DNA from: Mesorhizobium loti
GTDB taxonomy: Bacteria; Pseudomonadota; Alphaproteobacteria; Rhizobiales; Rhizobiaceae
Assembly (NCBI GenBank): GCA_014189435.1
Contig: CP050293.1
Span: 2,857,001-2,921,000, forward strand
Direction: 5' to 3'
Length of the DNA stretch: 64,000 nucleotides
Shown here: positions 51,087 through 58,569 of the stretch, piece by piece
How positions within the stretch are numbered: the stretch's first letter is position 1
Layout of the letters: every line of letters begins with the position of its first letter
Notes under the pieces: model-generated
Database searches by the model: none
Seen by the model: the letters and a program-made list of their open reading frames with translations, nothing else
What the model was told of the DNA's origin: nothing
Program-made: the position numbers and the translations under genes

Positions 51087-51149
51087 TTTCGTTCTCCGTC
51101 TTCTGTTAGGGCGCGAAGGAACGCGAATTTAGTTTGTTAGCCTCAGCGA

Positions 51150-51947
51150 CTACGCCGCCGCACTACCCAGCCCGGCCAATTCCCGAAACCATCCCAACCC
51201 AGCCTCTGTACCCGCCTTCGGCTTGTACTCAGCCCCGACCCAGCCGGAATAGCCGATGCGGTCGATGTGCTCGTACAGGAAAGGAAAATTGATCTCGCCC
51301 GTCCCCGGCTCGTGACGGCCGGGATTGTCCGCAAGCTGGATATGCGCGATGCGGTTAAGGTTTGCCTCGATTTTCCGGGCGAGATCCCCCTCCATGATCT
51401 GCATGTGATAGATGTCGTATTGCAGGAACAGGTTTTTCGAGCCGACGCGGTCGATCAGCGCCAGCGCCTGGTCGGAATAGTTGAGGAAGAAGCCCGGGAT
51501 ATCACGCGTGTTGATCGGCTCGATCAGCAGCCTGATGCCGGCCTGTTCCAGCTTTTCCGCCGCGAAGGCGAGGTTTTCGGCAAAGACATCCTCCAGCACC
51601 TTGCGATCGGCGCCGGCGGGCGCGATGCCGGCCAGGCAATTGACCTGCTGGCAGCCGAGCGCCTGCGCATAGGTGATCGCCTTGGCGATGCCCTGGCGGA
51701 ACTCCGGCACCCGGTCCGGCAGCACCGCAATGCCGCGCTCGCCCTTGCCCCAGTCGCCCGCCGGCAGGTTGAACAGCACCTGGGTCAGGCCGTTCTTCTT
51801 CAACCGGGCCGCGACGACCTCGGGCGCATGGTCATAGGGGCCGATATATTCGACGCCCTTGAAACCGGCACGGGCGGCGGCATCGAAGCGGTCGAGGAAC
51901 TCATGCTCGCCAAAGAGCATCGAGAGATTGGCTGAAAAACGCGGCAT
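51150..51947 (-). CDS. hyi: Hydroxypyruvate isomerase
   Basis: Hyi interconverts hydroxypyruvate and tartronate semialdehyde. The 265-residue TIM barrel begins MPRFSANLSMLFGEHEFLDR and has LLIEPINTRDIPGFFLNYSD and ADNPGRHEPGTGEINFPFLY, which carry the metal-binding Glu and His. I start at the ATG at 51947; eight upstream in-frame codons are not typical. It is 26 bases after gcl. Confidence 0.92.
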   Translation of the reverse strand: MPRFSANLSMLFGEHEFLDRFDAAARAGFKGVEYIGPYDHAPEVVAARLKKNGLTQVLFNLPAGDWGKGERGIAVLPDRVPEFRQGIAKAITYAQALGCQQVNCLAGIAPAGADRKVLEDVFAENLAFAAEKLEQAGIRLLIEPINTRDIPGFFLNYSDQALALIDRVGSKNLFLQYDIYHMQIMEGDLARKIEANLNRIAHIQLADNPGRHEPGTGEINFPFLYEHIDRIGYSGWVGAEYKPKAGTEAGLGWFRELAGLGSAAA

Positions 51948-51973
51948 TCTTTTTCTCCTTTTCTCCGCCAAGC

Positions 51974-53755
51974 CTAATCGAGCATGACGATCGCTGTCGG
52001 CGCATCTTCGTGGCTCTCGGCAAGGTCCTCGAATTCAGTGATCTTGTCGATCTCGGTGCCCATAGAGATGTTGGTGACGCGCTCGAGGATGAATTCGAGC
52101 ACGACCGGCACCTGGTGCTCTTTCATCAGCCGCTGTGCCTCTTTGAAGGCACCGGCGAACTCTTCGGGCTTGCGCACCCTGACCGCCTTGCAGCCCATGG
52201 CTTCGGCAACGGCAACGTGGTCGACGCCATAGCCGGCCTCGGGATCGCCCGACCGGTTGATGTTCTCGAAGGCGAGGTCGACCTCGAAGTCCATCGAGAA
52301 GCCGCGCTGCGCCTGGCGGATCAGGCCGAGATAGGCGTTGTTCACGACGACATGCAGATAGGGCAATTTGTGCTGTGCGCCGACCGCCAATTCCTCGATC
52401 ATGAACTGGAAATCATAGTCGCCCGACAGCGCCACGATGGTGCGGTCGGGATCGGCGGCGCGCACGCCAAGCGCTGCCGGCAAGGTCCATCCGAGCGGGC
52501 CGGCCTGGCCGCAATTGATCCAGTTGCGCGGCTTGTAGACATGCAGGAACTGCGCACCGGCGATCTGCGACAGGCCGATCGTGGTGACATAGGTGACGTC
52601 GCGGCCGAACGCCTTGTTCATCTCCTCATAGACACGCTGCGGCTTCAGCGGCACCTGGTCGAAATGCGTCTTGCGCTTCATGGTCTTCTTGCGGGCCTGG
52701 CATTCCTTCGCCCAGCCGGACCAGTCGCGCAGTTTGCCGGCCGTCTTCCACTCGGTGGCGACGTCGAGCAGCATTTTCAGCGCCGCACCGGCATCCGAAA
52801 CGACGCCGAGGTCTGGTGCGAAGACACGGCCGATCTGCGTCGGCTCGATATCGACATGGATGAATTTTTTCCCCTTGGTGTAGACATCCACGGAGCCGGT
52901 GTGACGGTTGGCCCAGCGGTTGCCGATGCCGAAGACGAAGTCGGCTTCCAGCATCGTCGCATTGCCATAGCGGTGCGAGGTCTGCAGCCCGCACATGCCG
53001 GCCATCAGCCGGTGGTCGTCGGGGATCGCGCCCCAGCCCATCAAGGTCGGGATGACCGGCACGCCTGAAATCTCGGCGAATTCGATGAGCAGATCCGACG
53101 CATCGGCATTGATGATGCCGCCGCCGGCGACAATCAGCGGCTTCTCCGCTGCGTTGAGCATGGTCAACGCCTTTTCGGCCTGGGCGCGCGTCATCGCCGG
53201 CTTGAACGGCGTCAGCGGCTCATAGGCATCGATGTCGAACTCGATCTCGGCCAGTTGGACGTCGACCGGCAGGTCGATCAGCACCGGGCCCGGCCGCGAC
53301 GAGCGCATCAGATGAAATGCCTTCTGCAGCGCCATGGGGACGAGATAGGGCTCCATGACGGTGACCGCCCATTTGGCGACGGGGGCAGCGATGGCTGATA
53401 TGTCAACGGCCTGGAAATCCTCCTTGTTCAGCCGCGCGCGCGGCGCCTGGCCGGTGATGCACAGGATCGGAATGGAATCGGCCGCCGCCGAATAGAGCCC
53501 GGTGATCATGTCGGTGCCGGCCGGACCCGAAGTGCCGATGCACAGGCCGATATTGCCTGCCTTGGCGCGGGTGTAGCCTTCCGCCATGTGCGAGGCGGCC
53601 TCGACGTGGCGGGCAAGCACGTGGCGGATCGTCCCCCTCGCCCTCAGCGCCGAATAGAACGGATTGATCGCCGCGCCCGGCACGCCGAAAGCGCAGGAAA
53701 TGCCTTCCTTTTCGAGAACGAGAACCGCGGCATCGACAGCGCGCATCCTGGCCAT
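51974..53755 (-). CDS. gcl: Glyoxylate carboligase
   Basis: Gcl is a thiamine-diphosphate enzyme joining two glyoxylates to tartronate semialdehyde with loss of CO2. The 593-residue product begins [20 protein letters not shown] and has Val51 ([11 protein letters not shown]) where most relatives have the catalytic Glu, the known hallmark of Gcl. The ThDP motif is at [20 protein letters not shown] and [14 protein letters not shown] start at 53755; an ATG nine codons earlier is possible. Length equals the E. coli enzyme. Confidence 0.95.
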   Translation of the reverse strand: MARMRAVDAAVLVLEKEGISCAFGVPGAAINPFYSALRARGTIRHVLARHVEAASHMAEGYTRAKAGNIGLCIGTSGPAGTDMITGLYSAAADSIPILCITGQAPRARLNKEDFQAVDISAIAAPVAKWAVTVMEPYLVPMALQKAFHLMRSSRPGPVLIDLPVDVQLAEIEFDIDAYEPLTPFKPAMTRAQAEKALTMLNAAEKPLIVAGGGIINADASDLLIEFAEISGVPVIPTLMGWGAIPDDHRLMAGMCGLQTSHRYGNATMLEADFVFGIGNRWANRHTGSVDVYTKGKKFIHVDIEPTQIGRVFAPDLGVVSDAGAALKMLLDVATEWKTAGKLRDWSGWAKECQARKKTMKRKTHFDQVPLKPQRVYEEMNKAFGRDVTYVTTIGLSQIAGAQFLHVYKPRNWINCGQAGPLGWTLPAALGVRAADPDRTIVALSGDYDFQFMIEELAVGAQHKLPYLHVVVNNAYLGLIRQAQRGFSMDFEVDLAFENINRSGDPEAGYGVDHVAVAEAMGCKAVRVRKPEEFAGAFKEAQRLMKEHQVPVVLEFILERVTNISMGTEIDKITEFEDLAESHEDAPTAIVMLD

Positions 53756-53845
53756 TTTCCAGCCCTCCACGGGGTTTGTCATTGTTGGATGGCTGAGGAT
53801 GTCAGCAAGCCGGCTATTTTTCAATTTTTTCAGAATATTTTTTCA

Positions 53846-53873
53846 TTTCTAGAAAACGGCGTCAGAATTCTGA
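53846..53873. promoter_or_regulatory. Two palindromes in the gcl-iclR promoter region
   Basis: TTTCTAGAAA (53846-53855) and TCAGAATTCTGA (53862-53873) are perfect palindromes in an AT-rich stretch between the divergent genes. They are plausible IclR-type binding sites. Confidence 0.5.
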
Positions 53874-53918
53874 TTTTATTGGATTTTCCGTTTTCCAGTA
53901 ATTCACCTCGTTGTCCGA

Positions 53919-53935
53919 ATGAAAAACTTTTTCAT
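53919..53935. promoter_or_regulatory. IclR-type operator, 17-base perfect palindrome
   Basis: ATGAAAAACTTTTTCAT is a perfect inverted repeat 35 bases upstream of the chosen regulator start. IclR proteins bind palindromes of this size, so autoregulation and control of gcl are likely. It contains the furthest upstream ATG of the regulator frame, which argues against that start. Confidence 0.65.
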
Positions 53936-53969
53936 TGTGCGTTTGGCGAAATCGGTCGAGAATGGCGCC

Positions 53970-54791
53970 ATGGACACGACCGAAAAACGCCAGCGCGGCC
54001 GGCCGCGTGCTTTCAACGGGCCATCCGAGGCCAGTTCGGTGCAGTCGCTCGATCGGGCGCTGCGCATCCTGGCCATTGTCGCGGAAGGCAGCGGCCTGTC
54101 GCTGAGCGAGATATCGGCGCAGAGCGGCTTGGCCGCCTCCACCGCCTACCGCATGCTGACGACGCTGCAAAACCACGGCATGGTCGAATTCGACACATCA
54201 GACCAGCTGTGGTCGATCGGCGTCGAGACCTACCGCATGGGCGCGGCCTTCCTGCGCCGCCGCAAGCTGGTCGACCGCGCCCGCGTCGTCATGCAGGAAT
54301 TGATGGAGAGGTCAGGCGAGACCGCCAATCTCGGTGTCGCCGAGGATGATTGCGTGGTCTTCGTCAGCCAGGTCGAGACGCATCAGGCGATCCGCGCCTT
54401 CTTCCGGCCGGGCACGCGCAGCCCCTTCCATGCGTCCGGCATCGGCAAGGCGGTGCTGGCGCATCTCGAGCCGGAGCGTGTCGGAGCCATCCTGCGCAAG
54501 GCCGGCCTGCAGCGCTTCACCGACAGGACGCTTTCCGACATTTCGGCGCTTGCCCACGATTTGGCGAGAATCAAGCTGCGCGGCTGGTCGGTCGACGACG
54601 AGGAGCGGCACCCCGGCATGCGCTGCGTAGCGGCCGCCATCTTCAACGAATTCGGCGAGCCGATCGGCGGCGTTTCAGTGTCGGGACCAACGGTGCGGGT
54701 GACGCCGGAGCGGCTGGCCGAGATCGGCCCGCTGGTGCGCGATGCCGCCGCCGAGGTGACCAGGATGATCGGCGGCGTGAAGGCAGGCTGA
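53970..54791 (+). CDS. IclR-family regulator of the glyoxylate genes
   Basis: This 273-residue regulator has an N-terminal winged HTH (SVQSLDRALRILAIVAEGSG, then LSEISAQSGLAASTAYRMLT) and a C-terminal ligand-binding domain. The latter contains RPGTRSPFHASGIGKAVLAH and DDEERHPGMRCVAAAIFNEF, as in IclR/AllR. It is divergent from gcl, so control of gcl-hyi-glxR, perhaps with glyoxylate as effector, is inferred. I start at the ATG at 53970 (MDTTEKRQRGRPRAFN); the earlier ATG at 53919 lies inside a palindromic operator. Confidence 0.88.
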   Translation: MDTTEKRQRGRPRAFNGPSEASSVQSLDRALRILAIVAEGSGLSLSEISAQSGLAASTAYRMLTTLQNHGMVEFDTSDQLWSIGVETYRMGAAFLRRRKLVDRARVVMQELMERSGETANLGVAEDDCVVFVSQVETHQAIRAFFRPGTRSPFHASGIGKAVLAHLEPERVGAILRKAGLQRFTDRTLSDISALAHDLARIKLRGWSVDDEERHPGMRCVAAAIFNEFGEPIGGVSVSGPTVRVTPERLAEIGPLVRDAAAEVTRMIGGVKAG

Positions 54792-55151
54792 TCAGCCTGC
54801 CCCGGGCAGCGCGCTCCTGGTCGCGATATGGAAGAAATCGAGAAGGATGGCCATGCCGACGCCGCAGGCGGTGAATATCAGGCCGGCCATGAAGATGCGG
54901 TTCGCACGTTCATAGATGCGCCGCTGCAGGCATTTTGTGTCGAGCAGCAACGAGAGCGCCCGCATCTGCAAGGCAATGCCGGCCAGGATCGGCAGGACGG
55001 CGACAAGGTGGTAGGTTTGCCACGGGATCGGGTTGGCGGCCCAATGGGTAATGAAGCCCAGCGAAAACGCCAGCAGGATGCCGACGGTGGTGATGGTGCC
55101 GTTGCGGAAAACCGTTTCGACCAGGTCTTCCCTGGGGTCCTGCTCGTCCAA
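54792..55151 (-). CDS. Small membrane protein of unknown function, three helices
   Basis: This 119-residue protein has a charged N-terminus and hydrophobic segments near residues 20-40 (TVGILLAFSLGFITHWAA), 45-65 and 88-108 (IFMAGLIFTACGVGMAIL). The cytoplasmic loop has LDTKCLQRRIYERANR. I do not recognise the family. It ends immediately after the convergent IclR gene. Confidence 0.65.
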   Translation of the reverse strand: MDEQDPREDLVETVFRNGTITTVGILLAFSLGFITHWAANPIPWQTYHLVAVLPILAGIALQMRALSLLLDTKCLQRRIYERANRIFMAGLIFTACGVGMAILLDFFHIATRSALPGAG

Positions 55152-55302
55152 GGGTCTCTCCCCGCGTTTCGCGGTCAGAATAGACGCTCGGAAAATCGCT
55201 GTACACCGCCCAGGTGTGCCGCCAAAGGCAATCGCTTCAGCTCTGTGCTACCGACGTTGAAAGTCGACCGATGGAGCAAGCTCCCGCTACCATCGAAGCA
55301 AC

Positions 55303-55328
55303 AGAAAAGGGGCTCGCGTGAGCCCCCT
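55303..55328 (-). terminator. Terminator after the BA14K gene
   Basis: On the minus strand GGGGCTC and GAGCCCC flank an ACGC loop, followed by TTTTCTG, 30 bases past the stop. Confidence 0.75.
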
Positions 55329-55357
55329 CTTTCAGCTGATTGAAACGCCACCTCCTC

Positions 55358-55666
55358 TCAGAGCCGGCAGTAGTGACGATAGCCGTCGTGGCCGAGATAG
55401 GTGTCGGAGTCCACGTCGTAGCTGGCGTAGCGATCGTAGCAGCGGCGGACGTGCCACGAACCACCGTCTTCATCGACATAGACGGTGCGGGGCTGCTGGG
55501 CGAGCAGGCTGCCGAGGACGAAACCACCGACGCCGGCGGCAATGCCGATGCCGATTTCGCGGTTGTGGTGATGGCTGTGGGCGGCCGAGGGCTGGACGGT
55601 GCCGACCAGCATGGTGGCGGCGACGGTGGTGGCGATGACGCCGGAAACGAGTGTGCGTGTGAACAT
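55358..55666 (-). CDS. BA14K-family exported protein
   Basis: This 102-residue protein has a signal peptide (MFTRTLVSGVIATTVAATML, cleavage after SAA). A glycine-zipper segment follows (GIGIAAGVGGFVLGSLLA). The C-terminal BA14K motif is HVRRCYDRYASYDVDSDTYL ending GYRHYC. BA14K was described as an immunoreactive, possibly lectin-like Brucella protein and is common in Rhizobiales. It shares its signal peptide style and an upstream promoter-like motif with the His-rich gene at 56278-56493. Confidence 0.85.
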   Translation of the reverse strand: MFTRTLVSGVIATTVAATMLVGTVQPSAAHSHHHNREIGIGIAAGVGGFVLGSLLAQQPRTVYVDEDGGSWHVRRCYDRYASYDVDSDTYLGHDGYRHYCRL

Positions 55667-55710
55667 GATGATCTCCTTGCTTCGTTGACCGAGACGACAT
55701 CCGCCTCTTG

Positions 55711-55745
55711 ATCATCAGTCGTCGCGGCCAGGAAAAAGGTTCGAA
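55711..55745 (-). promoter_or_regulatory. Upstream motif shared with the His-rich gene, copy 1
   Basis: The minus strand reads TTCGAACCTTTTTCC, then a GC-rich spacer, then CGACTGAT, beginning about 45 bases before the BA14K start. The same two blocks stand at 56540-56571 before the His-rich gene. The layout suggests a common, possibly ECF-sigma-type, promoter; the sigma factor cannot be named. Confidence 0.5.
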
Positions 55746-55926
55746 TCTTTTTTCGATTTTTCTGGAGCCGAGGAAGTCGGATTGACCAAGGTCTTGGCGA
55801 CGGCGACCTGCGAGAGCTTGGCGAGGAGGTTGATGCAGCTGATCTCCCTCCTTGCGGGGGCTACGCTATGCACATATCTGCTGTGACTGAGGTGGCTGAT
55901 CGGCCCGAGGCCTGATTGCCACGTGG

Positions 55927-56091
55927 TTCCCCCAATCCGTCGCTGCTTCGCAGCGCCACCTTCCCCCTCCGGAGGGAAAGGAAAGGAGCGTTGCTGGACG
56001 AGCGTTGACGGCAAAAGCTTGGCGCCTTTCCTCTACCCCGTCGATCGGGGGAGAGGTGGCTCGGCGAAGCCGAGACGGAGTGGGGGTCGAC
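55927..56091 (-). repeat. Palindromic interspersed repeat, copy B
   Basis: This is the reverse-oriented counterpart of the unit at 27052-27211. It starts TTCCCCCAATCCGTC, holds GCTGCTTCGCAGC and CTCGGCGAAGCCGAG hairpins, and ends GACGGAGTGGGGGTCGAC. No coding capacity is seen. Confidence 0.8.
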
Positions 56092-56231
56092 CAGCGCCGC
56101 ATAAGACAATGCATGCGCCAAGCTGCCATGCCCCCTATCGCCAAAGACCAGTTGCTTGGAAATGTGTGCATGCCGTAGCGGGGGGAGATCGGCAGCTTTG
56201 CCGTCCCCCTTCACAAGGTGATCGCCAATGC

Positions 56232-56256
56232 AAAAAGGGCGGCCGAAGCCGCCCTC
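56232..56256 (-). terminator. Terminator after the His-rich gene
   Basis: On the minus strand GGGCGGC and GCCGCCC flank a TTCG tetraloop, followed by TTTTT. This is a textbook terminator 22 bases past the stop. Confidence 0.88.
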
Positions 56257-56277
56257 TTGGAAGAATGGGTCCCTCCA

Positions 56278-56493
56278 TCAAAGGAAAATGATCACCCTGC
56301 CATGCCTGTGGTGATGATGGTTGTGGTGGTGGTTGTAGTGCTTCCACCAGAATTTCTTGAAGTGCTTCTTGTGATGGTGGTGATGATGATGGCCGTGCAT
56401 GCCGTGGGCGGACGACGTGCCGACAGTGCCGGCGAGCGCGCCGGTGGCGACGAAAATGGCGACGAGGCCTGAGGTGAGAGTGCGCTTGAACAT
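56278..56493 (-). CDS. Small exported histidine-rich protein
   Basis: This 71-residue protein has a signal peptide (MFKRTLTSGLVAIFVATGAL, cleavage probably after SSA). The mature part of about 40 residues has roughly half histidines, for example HGMHGHHHHHHHKKH and HHHNHHHHRHGR, plus aromatic FWWKHY. Such sequences bind nickel, copper or zinc, so periplasmic metal buffering is plausible but unproven. It resembles the BA14K gene in signal peptide and promoter region, suggesting a duplicated expression unit. It has its own terminator. Confidence 0.75.
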   Translation of the reverse strand: MFKRTLTSGLVAIFVATGALAGTVGTSSAHGMHGHHHHHHHKKHFKKFWWKHYNHHHNHHHHRHGRVIIFL

Positions 56494-56539
56494 GATGATC
56501 TCCTGGATCCTTGATCGAGGCGACCCATTCGCCCCGGAG

Positions 56540-56571
56540 ATCAGTCGGCGCAGCGCGGGAAAAGGTTCGAA
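56540..56571 (-). promoter_or_regulatory. Upstream motif shared with the BA14K gene, copy 2
   Basis: TTCGAACCTTTTCCC and CGACTGAT on the minus strand occur at the same distance (about 47 bases) from the start as the copy at 55711-55745, although the rest of the upstream DNA differs. Confidence 0.5.
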
Positions 56572-56594
56572 GGGCCGAGGATTTTTTCAGAGGG

Positions 56595-56694
56595 GGCAGT
56601 AGGCAGTAGGCAGTAGGCAGTAGTGAAAGGCACCATGCGCATACGAACGATGCAACTCCCTACGCCCTACTGCCTACTGCCTACTGCCTATCCC
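56595..56694. repeat. Inverted repeat of perfect GCAGTAG heptamers
   Basis: The left arm is four and a half tandem copies of the heptamer GCAGTAG (56596-56622). The right arm (about 56657-56691) is the complementary run of CCTACTG units. A spacer of about 35 bases lies between. It can form a long hairpin and ends one base before the stop codon of the gene at 56696. It is the better-preserved relative of the unit at 7098-7199. Confidence 0.85.
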
Positions 56695-56695
56695 C

Positions 56696-56863
56696 TCACC
56701 CCATCCCCGTGACATGGCGAAGCCAGAAGGCGAGCGCGATGAAGCCGATGATGGTGGTGACGCCGGTCCAGTCGACATTGGCCTACTTCACATCGCTGAT
56801 GATCTTCACCAGCAGCATCCAGGCCACGAAGATGATCGGGAGAATGATGACAAATCTGATCAT
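56696..56863 (-). pseudogene. Small two-helix membrane protein gene interrupted by TAG
   Basis: From the ATG at 56863 the frame reads MIRFVIILPIIFVAWMLLVK, then IISDVK, a TAG at 56783-56785, then ANVDWTGVTTIIGFIALAFW, LRHVTGMG and TGA. Both parts are membrane-like and in the same frame, so this looks like one 55-codon gene with a nonsense mutation. A 26-residue peptide alone, or readthrough, is possible. I do not know the family. Confidence 0.55.
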
Positions 56864-57017
56864 GCGACACCCCTGCTCGAAGCGATTGCACCTTCCTAGA
56901 TGTAGGAAGCAATCCGGCGCTTTTCAGGATGCCCTCCCCGACAGCCCATACGGCATGCCGGGAAAAAACGGAGTTTTGTCTTTACTGGCGCAACAAATAT
57001 GCTAACCGGAGCGCCGT

Positions 57018-57055
57018 GCCCTTGTAGCTCAGCTGGTAGAGCAGCGGTTTTGTAA
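57018..57055 (+). pseudogene. 5' half of a tRNA-Thr
   Basis: GCCCTTGTAGCTCAGCTGG and TAGAGCAGCGGTTTTGTAA give the acceptor strand, D arm and anticodon loop with TGT of a tRNA-Thr. After the loop the sequence (TTCGCTGGATCAATCAGCC) no longer pairs as a T arm or acceptor. It lies 84 bases upstream of an intact tRNA-Thr with the same anticodon, so it is probably a remnant of a replaced or interrupted gene. Confidence 0.65.
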
Positions 57056-57139
57056 TTCGCTGGATCAATCAGCCACGGTGTTGAAAAGCCTCAATGTTTT
57101 TCAAAGCCGAGTTTCAGGGGTATACGTACGGGTAAATGT

Positions 57140-57215
57140 GCCGCGTTAGCTCAATTGGTAGAGCAGCGCTTTTGTAAAGCGAAGGTTGCGGGTTCGATTC
57201 CTGCACGCGGCACCA
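57140..57215 (+). tRNA. tRNA-Thr (TGT)
   Basis: A 76-base cloverleaf has acceptor GCCGCGT/ACGCGGC, D arm AGCTCAATTGGTAGAGC, anticodon stem AGCGC/GCGAA-like around TTTTGTAA with TGT, T arm GGGTTCGATTCC and encoded CCA. It stands next to the tRNA-Thr fragment at 57018 and at the edge of an accessory block. Confidence 0.95.
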
Positions 57216-57227
57216 TCCACCCGGCGA

Positions 57228-57707
57228 TCACCAGAAAACCAGCCACAGCCCGAGCTTGGCGAGTTGATATAGTCCGGCAAGAATCACAAAAACCACCGGA
57301 ACCGTGACGATTCCGAAAAACACCCTTACCCAAAACAAGCCTTCTTCTTGGTTACGTGGAAGCTGGAAAATTTCAGACGCCATTTGGTCGTACCAAGGCG
57401 TCTGCGACCACAAAAAATAGCTCAAAGTGAAAGCAGCGAAAAAGCTGTAGACCAAGCCAACCAATATGAAGGCCATGAGCGTGTAGATGGTCGGGTGTTG
57501 CTGAACCATAACGTCAATCGCTATGTTAACGTTCTCTTGTCCCGTGTGAGCCATCAGCCGTTCCGGCATCATGTCATAGACACGGGTTTTCAAGGCGGTA
57601 ATGACCCATATCCCGATGCCGATAATGAAATTGTCCCGTGCAGTTTCCCCGATTGATACAACCATCTCGCCCCCCATGGCTTCGTCAAAGGTACTTTTCG
57701 CCTTCAT
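57228..57707 (-). CDS. Membrane protein of unknown function in a putative SOS cluster
   Basis: From the ATG at 57707 this is 159 residues with hydrophobic segments near residues 25-40 (FIIGIGIWVITALK), 75-105 (IYTLMAFILVGLVYSFFAAF) and 130-158 (FFGIVTVPVVFVILAGLYQL). I do not recognise the family. Its start overlaps the end of the 58-residue gene by 23 bases, so it is translated from the same message. The frame is open 21 codons further upstream, but that part overlaps the small gene. Confidence 0.65.
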   Translation of the reverse strand: MKAKSTFDEAMGGEMVVSIGETARDNFIIGIGIWVITALKTRVYDMMPERLMAHTGQENVNIAIDVMVQQHPTIYTLMAFILVGLVYSFFAAFTLSYFLWSQTPWYDQMASEIFQLPRNQEEGLFWVRVFFGIVTVPVVFVILAGLYQLAKLGLWLVFW

Positions 57708-57861
57708 CGCGGTGTTCGAAGCAGAACCAATGCGGTGTCTGCTTCGGTTTGGCAAATCCCCAACCGGCATTCTTGCCGCAGCCTGTGTGTTCGCAGAAAT
57801 GATGCTGTACGCCGGACTGCGTTGAAAATTCCGGTTGCGGCAATCTGATTTCGTCGCTCAT
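57685..57861 (-). CDS. 58-residue Cys/His protein, probable small zinc-binding protein
   Basis: From the ATG at 57861 the frame reads MSDEIRLPQPEFSTQSGVQH and HFCEHTGCGKNAGWGFAKPK, then QTPHWFCFEHRDEGEKYL. C-x4-C followed by C-x2-H gives a likely zinc site. Similar small proteins occur in rhizobia but I cannot name the family. The ATG overlaps the preceding gene's stop as ATGA. It is too short for standard ORF calling. Confidence 0.65.
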   Translation of the reverse strand: MSDEIRLPQPEFSTQSGVQHHFCEHTGCGKNAGWGFAKPKQTPHWFCFEHRDEGEKYL

Positions 57862-58043
57862 CCGTGCGATGGCTTTTGCCGTGATCCTGAAAGCGCATCG
57901 AGCCGCTGTTGAAGGTGCCCATTGAGCACGATCATTTCCTTTAGCGCCTTCACGGAATCGCCCTTGTGAAGCGCAATGAACTTGTCGGCAGTCGCTTGCA
58001 GTGCCGCCTCTTGACGGCTGTCGAGCCTAACAATGCGGTCCAT
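57858..58043 (-). CDS. 61-residue protein of unknown function, first gene after the LexA-type box
   Basis: From the ATG at 58043, with AGGAG at ideal spacing, the frame gives MDRIVRLDSRQEAALQATAD and then helical sequence ending SGSRQKPSHG. It is predicted all-helical. It starts a three-gene overlapping unit. The longer frame from 58082 is rejected because its start lies within the LexA-type box. Confidence 0.6.
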   Translation of the reverse strand: MDRIVRLDSRQEAALQATADKFIALHKGDSVKALKEMIVLNGHLQQRLDALSGSRQKPSHG

Positions 58044-58076
58044 TTTCAACACTCCTAATGTGTCCATCGTTGCAGT

Positions 58077-58091
58077 GAACAAAAACGGAAC
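58077..58091 (-). promoter_or_regulatory. LexA-type SOS box (GTTC-N7-GTTC)
   Basis: The minus strand reads GTTCCGTTTTTGTTC, exactly the alphaproteobacterial LexA consensus of two GTTC direct repeats spaced by seven bases. It lies 34 bases before the 61-residue gene and 54 before the plus-strand gene at 58145, so it could control either or both. Confidence 0.6.
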
Positions 58092-58144
58092 AAAATTGTC
58101 AAGGTCGAATTGACCCGCAAGGAATACGTTCCTATTCGTATCTC

Positions 58145-58468
58145 ATGCCCGAGCAACCGCCTAAGCGCCGAACAACGATCTTGCTCCTTAGTTCCGCGGT
58201 CCAGAACGGGCAGTTGGTATGGGTTGATTGCGGGTATTGCCATGACCGGTACGGTCGGCGCTATTACGATCCCGGCGACCTCATGAAGCTCTTTGGCGAT
58301 GCCGACGTGAACCGCCTCAGCCGCGCGATGAAATGCGAGCAGTGCGGTCGAAACGACAACATGGAATGCGATGTCATCGTGCCTATCGCAGCCCAGCGCG
58401 AGCGGATGACCGTGCGCCGTCTGGTTAAGATACAGGTTCGGAAAAGCCCCGTCTGGCGCGACGACTAG
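58145..58468 (+). CDS. Zinc-ribbon-like protein of unknown function
   Basis: This 107-residue protein has two CxxC pairs, CGYC at about residues 29-32 and CEQC at about 64-67. They are separated by DRYGRRYYDPGDLMKLFGDA and followed by a basic C-terminus. Two CxxC knuckles suggest a zinc ribbon, as in nucleic-acid-binding or chaperone-like proteins. It is divergent from the small-gene unit and convergent with the SRAP gene. Function is unknown. Confidence 0.65.
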   Translation: MPEQPPKRRTTILLLSSAVQNGQLVWVDCGYCHDRYGRRYYDPGDLMKLFGDADVNRLSRAMKCEQCGRNDNMECDVIVPIAAQRERMTVRRLVKIQVRKSPVWRDD

Positions 58469-58569
58469 CGGCGCACGCGACGAACGATCACTATGACCAA
58501 AATCGCCAGCAGAAGTGCAAGCGTGAACCACGGCGCAACGTCGAACAGTACTCGAAGGCCGCCATACGT

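Noticed and set aside
58473..58569. Short transmembrane peptide between the zinc-ribbon and SRAP genes
   Set aside because: The minus-strand frame encodes a hydrophobic stretch but has no ATG, GTG or TTG at a sensible position.
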